Source: Actinomycetota bacterium (GTDB lineage Bacteria; Actinomycetota; Thermoleophilia; Gaiellales; Gaiellaceae). Taken from it: a DNA stretch of 9,713 nucleotides. Positions 5,695-9,713 of this stretch are shown piece after piece. The DNA lies in NCBI GenBank assembly GCA_013812465.1, contig JACCTK010000002.1, forward strand, positions 1-9,713, read 5' to 3'. The notes beneath the pieces were generated by a model that saw only the letters and a list, made by a program, of their open reading frames with translations, made no database searches and was not told the DNA's origin. Each line of letters begins with the position of its first letter. The stretch's first letter is position 1. Made by a program: the position numbers and the translations under genes.

Positions 5695-7134
5695 ATGGCT
5701 CTCGGCGCAGAGCTCAGGCGGCTCGGCAGGCACTCCGCGATCTACGGACTCGGCGGCCTCGTCTCGCGGATCCTCGCGGTTCTCCTGCTGCCCCTGTACA
5801 CGCGCTACCTCTCCCCGTCCGACTACGGGAAGGTCGAGACGCTCATCGCGCTTACCACGGTCATTGGAATCGTCCTGCGGATGGGGATCCACGCCGCGTT
5901 CTTCCGCTTCTACTTCGATTCGTCCGCGCCCGAGCACCGGCGCCTCGTGCTCCGCACGTCCTTCTGGTTCACGATGGCCATGGCCACGGCGGGCCTCGTC
6001 GCCGGCCTCTTACTGTCGGAAACGATCGCCGACTTGCTCTTCGGCTCAGCGGACGACTCCGAGCTCGTCATGGCGTCCTTCGTCGGCCTCTGGGCGGGGA
6101 TGAACTACGAGCAGCTCACGTCCCTCTTCCGCGTGGAGGAGCGATCGGTCGCCTTCGTGACGGCCAGCCTCGCGAACATCCTGCTCACGATCGGCGCGAC
6201 TCTGCTTCTCGTCGTCTCGCTCGACCAGGGCCCGATCGGCGTCATCATCGGGAACTTCATCGGAACACTCATCGTGTACGCCACGCTCGTCGGCTACCGG
6301 CGCGAGCAGCTCGGGCTCCAGTTCGACAGGAGCCTCCTGCGGGAGATGAACCGGTTCGGCGTGCCGCTCATCCCGACCGCGCTGTTTCTGTGGGTCACGA
6401 ACTTCAGCGACCGGCTCTTTCTCGTGCGGCTCGCGGACACGACCGAGGTCGGCCTGTACTCCGTCGGCGTCCGGATCGCGTCGGCGATGGTGCTCCTCCT
6501 GACCGCGTTTCGTCTCGCGTGGCCCGCGTTCGCATACTCGATCGAGGACGAGCGCGAAGCTCGCCGCACGTATGCGTACGTGCTCACGTATCTCGTGCTC
6601 CTGACGACCTGGGTCGCCACCGGGCTCGCGCTCCTCTCCCCGTGGATCGTGGACTGGATCGCTGCGCCCGCGTTCGCCGAGTCCTCGCGGGTCGTCGGGC
6701 CGCTCGCGTTCGCCGCCGTCGCTTTCGGCGCCTACATCGTCGTCGTCATCGGCGTGGGACGCGCGCGGCGCACGCAGTTCAACTGGGTCGTGACCGGCGC
6801 CGCCGCCGTGGTCAACGTCGCGCTGAACCTGATCCTGATCCCGCGCTACGGAATGATGGGCGCGGCCGTCGCGACGATCGCCGCCTACGCGACGATGTTC
6901 GCCGGCATGGCCTGGTGGGCGCAGCGGATCTACCCGGTGCCGTACCAGTGGCGGCGCGTCGCGACCGCGGCCGCAGTCGGTATCGTGCTCGTCGTCGCGG
7001 GAAAGCTGCTCAACGCGAATCTCGCGATCTCCTTCGTACTTGCGCTGGCGTATCCGCTCGCGCTCGCCTTCGTCGGCTTCTACCTGCCCTCCGAGCGCCG
7101 CGCGATCGGCACGCGGCTACGGCCGGCGCGCTAA
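5695..7134 (+). CDS. Wzx-type polysaccharide flippase (MATE/MVF superfamily)
   Basis: This 479-aa integral membrane protein has hydrophobic segments spread along its length, consistent with 12-14 helices. It begins with the family's typical HSAIYGLGGLVSRILAVLLLPLYTRYLSPSDYG (about 13-45), including the Arg after LYT. Other conserved-looking spots are FRFYF (70-74), the RFGVPLIPTALFLW segment beginning after the central loop, NFSDRLFLV, and LNLILIPRYGMMGAA in the C half. Such proteins move undecaprenyl-linked oligosaccharides across the membrane for export or polymerisation. The ATG is 1 nt after the glycosyltransferase stop, so translation is probably coupled. Its TAA at 7132-7134 directly abuts the stop of the convergent minus-strand gene. 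No polymerase (Wzy) is visible in this window. Confidence 0.92.
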   Translation: MALGAELRRLGRHSAIYGLGGLVSRILAVLLLPLYTRYLSPSDYGKVETLIALTTVIGIVLRMGIHAAFFRFYFDSSAPEHRRLVLRTSFWFTMAMATAGLVAGLLLSETIADLLFGSADDSELVMASFVGLWAGMNYEQLTSLFRVEERSVAFVTASLANILLTIGATLLLVVSLDQGPIGVIIGNFIGTLIVYATLVGYRREQLGLQFDRSLLREMNRFGVPLIPTALFLWVTNFSDRLFLVRLADTTEVGLYSVGVRIASAMVLLLTAFRLAWPAFAYSIEDEREARRTYAYVLTYLVLLTTWVATGLALLSPWIVDWIAAPAFAESSRVVGPLAFAAVAFGAYIVVVIGVGRARRTQFNWVVTGAAAVVNVALNLILIPRYGMMGAAVATIAAYATMFAGMAWWAQRIYPVPYQWRRVATAAAVGIVLVVAGKLLNANLAISFVLALAYPLALAFVGFYLPSERRAIGTRLRPAR

Positions 7135-8400
7135 TCATCTGAGAGACGCGACCGCCATCACCGCCGCGTCCACGTGCTCGGGCGTGTTCACGATCCCCGG
7201 CCCGAGCCGGACGTAGCGCAATGCGTAGGGCGTGACGCTCGCGACGATCCGCCGCGACGCGAGGTGCGCGACGACCTCGGACGGGTCGCGGCCGGCGACC
7301 TCGAAGCAGACGAGTCCGGCGGAAAGCCCGGGCGACTGCGGCGTTCGCAGCCGCACGCCGCGCACCTCGGCGAGCCGAGCCTTCAGGCGTGACGCAAGGC
7401 CGCGGATTCGCTCCTCGACGCGCTCGCGGCCGATCCCTTCGTGGAGGGCGAACGCCTCCGGAAGCGCCCAGCGGTGCTCGAAAGAGTGGAACCCGCCGGG
7501 CGTGAGGGTCGGCCCATCGGGGATGCCGCTCGGCGCGCCGCCCGCGACCCAGGCGCCGTAGCTGGAGCCGTCGAAGGACGGGATCGTCGGTCGCATGAGC
7601 TCTCGCACGCGTTCGTTCGCCCACAACACGCCGGTCCCTCGAGGGCCATAGAGCCACTTGTGGCAGCCGGAGACGAAGGCGTCGCAGGCGAGGTCGCTGA
7701 CGTTCGCGGCATTCGCGCCGAAGCCGTGCACGCCGTCGATGCAGACGAGCACGCGTTCCGGTAGCGCCTGCGCGATCGTTCGCACCGGCAGCCGGACGCC
7801 CGTGCTCGAGTGGACCCACGTCAACGCGACCACCCGCGTCCGCCCCGTGACCGCTCGCAGCACGCGGCTCACGATCTCGTCCTCCGACGCTCGGCGCGGG
7901 TCACCGTGGAGCGCGATGCGTCGGACGCGCGCGCCCGAGAGCCGGAGCGACTCGTGAGTCGCATAGAAGTCGTGCTCCGTGGTGAGTACCTCGTCCTCCG
8001 CGCGCAGCGCGAGACGCGTGTAGAGGAGGCCAAGGCCCATCGTGGTCGAGTCCGTGAGCGCCACTTCGGACGCCGGGGCTCCCAGGAAGCGACCCGCCGC
8101 CTCCCGCGCCGCGGCGCTCAGTGCGTCACCGGGACCGTGCAGGTACTCGACGGGGTTCGCATCGAGCCGTTGCCGGTGAGCGGTGATCGCATCGCGTACC
8201 GGCCGCGGATGAGTGGCAAGCAGGAAGGAGGTGAGATGGATCCGACCGGGCTGCAGCTCGAACTGCGAGCGGACCGAGCCCCAATCGCGGAGATCGGGCG
8301 CCGCATCGCTTGCCTCGGCGAGCTCCGGCCGGCCGACGGCGAGAGCGCCCGCCGCGAGGCCTGCCCGCGCCAGGAGCCCGCGACGAGTCAGTTCGGACAC
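7135..8400 (-). CDS. Tat-exported class V PLP-dependent aminotransferase-fold enzyme
   Basis: This 421-aa protein opens with a twin-arginine signal: TRRGLLARAGLAAGALAVG (5-23), with Arg6-Arg7, then a likely cleavage region near SDAAP (31-35). The rest is a class V PLP enzyme of the isopenicillin-N-epimerase/cysteine-desulfurase-like group. Marks are ALTDSTTMGLGLL (114-126, phosphate loop), TTEHDFYATHE (140-150), VCIDGVHGFGA (219-229; Asp222 to the pyridine nitrogen), SGCHKWLYGPRGTG (244-257; Schiff-base Lys248) and LRYVRLGPGIVNT (394-406). The twin Arg implies folding with PLP in the cytosol before export. The substrate is unknown; racemase/epimerase, desulfurase or lyase are all possible. 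The GTG start has no Shine-Dalgarno but has TAGTTT 6 nt upstream. It faces the flippase tail to tail, so it is probably not part of that operon. Confidence 0.9.
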   Translation of the reverse strand: MSELTRRGLLARAGLAAGALAVGRPELAEASDAAPDLRDWGSVRSQFELQPGRIHLTSFLLATHPRPVRDAITAHRQRLDANPVEYLHGPGDALSAAAREAAGRFLGAPASEVALTDSTTMGLGLLYTRLALRAEDEVLTTEHDFYATHESLRLSGARVRRIALHGDPRRASEDEIVSRVLRAVTGRTRVVALTWVHSSTGVRLPVRTIAQALPERVLVCIDGVHGFGANAANVSDLACDAFVSGCHKWLYGPRGTGVLWANERVRELMRPTIPSFDGSSYGAWVAGGAPSGIPDGPTLTPGGFHSFEHRWALPEAFALHEGIGRERVEERIRGLASRLKARLAEVRGVRLRTPQSPGLSAGLVCFEVAGRDPSEVVAHLASRRIVASVTPYALRYVRLGPGIVNTPEHVDAAVMAVASLR

Positions 8401-9268
8401 GGTGGGAAACTAGCGCGGCCGAACGAGCAGCGGAGTTGTGAAGCCGCGCCCCAGCCCTTCCTCCCGCGCACCGCGGCTCGGTGACTACCCATTTCACTTC
8501 GTCAACGAACTCGATGGTGTCGAACACCCAACGCAACCAAAAGGTGGCCTCGGTATCCCAGTACGAAGGCGCTATGAGATGTCCATCGACCATGAAGATC
8601 ATGCCCTGGATGGCCGCCACGGCGCGGGCCGTCACATGAACTCCATCCCATCGATCGGCGATGAGCGACCAGTTAGGGTAAAGGAGCCCGCCTTCGACGC
8701 GATGGGCGCTAGATGCGAACTCTACCCATTCCGCAGCTGAGGATATTTCGATAACGCGCGCAGCGGGCCTCGCGCTCACACGCCAAATCGTCCATGGTGT
8801 TGGGAAAAGGGTCGACCCCTTATTGAGCTCCAGATAGCACGACCACATGCCGAGAGTCCCAAAAACTCCGGTCGACGTGTACAAGCCCATCCCAAATGGC
8901 TTTGTACTGGCAGCAACTTCTTCACTCGCAGGGGTTTCCACAAACTTAGACTGATCGAGTACGCCAGAGCGTGCTGGCAGATGCGGGGGGCGGCCGGTGG
9001 CGATCCAATACTGCCGGTCGAAGGCGAGAGGGCCAACCGTGATTTCTGGCGATCTGTCGCGCAGTCGCGATATCAATTCGCTGTGAGCTACTAGCGCATC
9101 GGCACCTCTCGCCGAGATCGCAGTCGGAGTATCCTCCGAGTTCCTGCCTGGGACAACCGAGCTCATTGTCCGGATGAAGTGAGCGAGGTCCGGATCACCG
9201 CAAACAGTCCCAGGTCGCGAAGCCTGAGGTGCATCGAGCGCGGCAACGCGTTCGGACACTATGTTCAT
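8126..9268 (-). CDS. Unrecognised protein with run-on, probably damaged 3' end
   Basis: The frame gives 380 codons from ATG 9268, but only about the first 257 (to roughly base 8495) read like a protein. Beyond that the frame crosses into the PLP enzyme gene (from 8400 down) out of phase and turns into Arg/Ala/Gly-rich shadow sequence until the stop at 8126. The true C-terminus was probably lost or shifted. Conserved-looking stretches are FDRQYWIATGRPPHLPARSG (83-102), TKPFGMGLYTSTG (122-134), GMWSCYLEL (140-148), PWTIWRV (158-164), EGGLLYPNW (192-200) and YWDTEATFWLRW (236-247). GLYTST plus a later Glu240 weakly recalls ADP-ribosyltransferase-fold proteins, but I do not recognise the family. 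GC is lower than its neighbours (32/60 and 31/60 in 8821-8880 and 8881-8940), with mixed third-codon bases, suggesting acquired DNA. No signal peptide is seen. Confidence 0.6.
   Translation of the reverse strand: MNIVSERVAALDAPQASRPGTVCGDPDLAHFIRTMSSVVPGRNSEDTPTAISARGADALVAHSELISRLRDRSPEITVGPLAFDRQYWIATGRPPHLPARSGVLDQSKFVETPASEEVAASTKPFGMGLYTSTGVFGTLGMWSCYLELNKGSTLFPTPWTIWRVSARPAARVIEISSAAEWVEFASSAHRVEGGLLYPNWSLIADRWDGVHVTARAVAAIQGMIFMVDGHLIAPSYWDTEATFWLRWVFDTIEFVDEVKWVVTEPRCAGGRAGARLHNSAARSAALVSHRVRTDSSRAPGAGRPRGGRSRRRPAGARRGKRCGARSPRLGLGPLAVRAAARSDPSHLLPACHSSAAGTRCDHRSPATARCEPRRVPARSR
8407..8412 (-). promoter_or_regulatory. Candidate leaderless -10 box for the Tat-exported PLP enzyme
   Basis: Read on the minus strand, TAGTTT (TANNNT) is followed by 6 nt and then GTG at 8400. 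This is the same geometry as at 1601 and 1624. It lies inside the run-on tail of the upstream gene's reading frame, which supports that tail not being genuine coding sequence. Confidence 0.55.
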
Positions 9269-9416
9269 GCAGTCGATTCTGTAGCTAGGTCACCCGCGGC
9301 CCCCGATTCGACGCCAGCTACGCCGAACCGGAGGCTCTTCTGTGCACCAGGTTTAGCAATTGGAGATTGTTCAGAGGAGCATTCGCAGAGTCGGAGGACA
9401 CACGTCGTGACGCCAC

Positions 9417-9435
9417 TTGACCGATCGTCGGTCAA
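9417..9435. promoter_or_regulatory. Perfect 8-bp inverted repeat, possible repressor operator
   Basis: TTGACCGA (9417-9424), a 3-nt spacer, then TCGGTCAA (9428-9435) form a perfect 19-bp dyad. The TTGACC/GGTCAA outer parts resemble operators of TetR-type repressors. It lies in the 254-bp gap 9269-9522 between the PIG-L-like gene and the unrecognised gene, where I find no other supported feature. As RNA it could also form an 8-bp stem, but no T-run follows on either strand, so a classical terminator is less likely. Confidence 0.4.
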
Positions 9436-9522
9436 CGCACGCCACATCGCCGGTGGCTGGCCTCTTCGTCAGAACAAGGCAGGAGCGCCTCTACTCGAGA
9501 ACCACCGGACAACGGCCCTCGC

Positions 9523-9713
9523 TCAGGCGACGATCCGGTACACCTGGAAGCATTCCGCGTACTCGCGGTTCACGTTCACGCCGTGGACGCGGGCGAGGTT
9601 CCAGACGTATTCGGGATCGGCATACCGGCGGTGCTGCTGTGAGGCATAGCGAGAGAGTGCGGCCACCTTTCTCTCGATGTGGCGCTTCTCGAGGCTGATG
9701 TACGCCCCGTACG
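9523..9713 (-). CDS. PIG-L/LmbE-like deacetylase, C-terminal 62 residues (partial)
   Basis: An open frame enters from beyond 9713 and ends at TGA 9525-9523. Its 62 visible residues include ISLEKRHIERKVAALSRYASQ (roughly 5-25), then YADPEYVWNLARVHGVNVNREYAE, then CFQVYRIVA at the end. The order K-hydrophobic-ALxxYxSQ, then a short helix, then hydrophobic-x-x-G...-YAE-x-F, is the usual C-terminal end of PIG-L family zinc N-acetyl-hexosamine deacetylases. The catalytic HPDDE-type motif would lie outside the window, so this rests on the tail only. A deacetylase for GlcNAc-type sugars would fit a surface-glycan locus. GC is higher than in the neighbouring unrecognised gene. Confidence 0.7.
   Translation of the reverse strand, partial: YGAYISLEKRHIERKVAALSRYASQQHRRYADPEYVWNLARVHGVNVNREYAECFQVYRIVA

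Noticed and set aside
9265..9447. 60-codon minus-strand ORF (MWRALTDDRSSG...) whose stop overlaps the ATG at 9268 as ATGA
   Set aside because: The overlap looks like coupling, but codon use is mixed, no domain or Shine-Dalgarno is seen, and it crosses the 9417-9435 dyad. Not enough support to call a gene.

Overview
The window is GC-rich (a sampled coding line, 6481-6540, is 40/60 G+C). It uses many GTG starts, and several leading genes have a TANNNT box a few bases before the start codon, as in leaderless transcripts. With a subtilisin-inhibitor-like secreted protein, this points to an actinobacterium (Actinomycetota). The deep-branching Thermoleophilia are a guess. Most of the window is a cell-surface glycan biosynthesis locus.

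Layout. 1-1594 (minus): a nucleotide-sugar SDR enzyme followed, with a 4-base overlap, by a DegT/DnrJ/EryC1 aminotransferase cut by the window edge. Together they look like a sugar 4-keto-formation plus amination pair. 1595-1635: a 41-bp gap with two back-to-back promoter candidates. 1636-2025 (plus): a small secreted SSI-like protease inhibitor. 2026-2095: tandem 13-bp palindromes and a promoter box. 2096-4565 (plus): a tightly overlapping cassette of an ATP-grasp ligase, a class I SAM methyltransferase and a polysaccharide-deacetylase-like protein. 4566-4745: a gap holding a segment bounded by 13-bp palindromes, the last of which runs into the next gene's start. 4746-7134 (plus): a GT4-like glycosyltransferase and a Wzx-type flippase.

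7135-8400 (minus): a Tat-exported class V PLP enzyme, stop-to-stop with the flippase. 8126-9268 (minus): an unrecognised gene with lower GC (about 52-53% in two sampled lines). It lacks a stop codon before the next gene and runs on out of frame into it. 9269-9522 is non-coding as far as I can see, apart from a perfect 19-bp inverted repeat. 9523-9713 (minus): the last 62 codons of a PIG-L/LmbE-like deacetylase.

How it may fit together (inference): the SDR/aminotransferase pair makes an amino or keto-derived nucleotide sugar. The glycosyltransferase adds sugars to a lipid-linked repeat unit and the flippase moves it across the membrane. The ATP-grasp/methyltransferase/deacetylase-like cassette, and perhaps the PIG-L enzyme, modify the glycan or its precursors. 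The region beyond 8400 looks like a recombination junction with acquired DNA.
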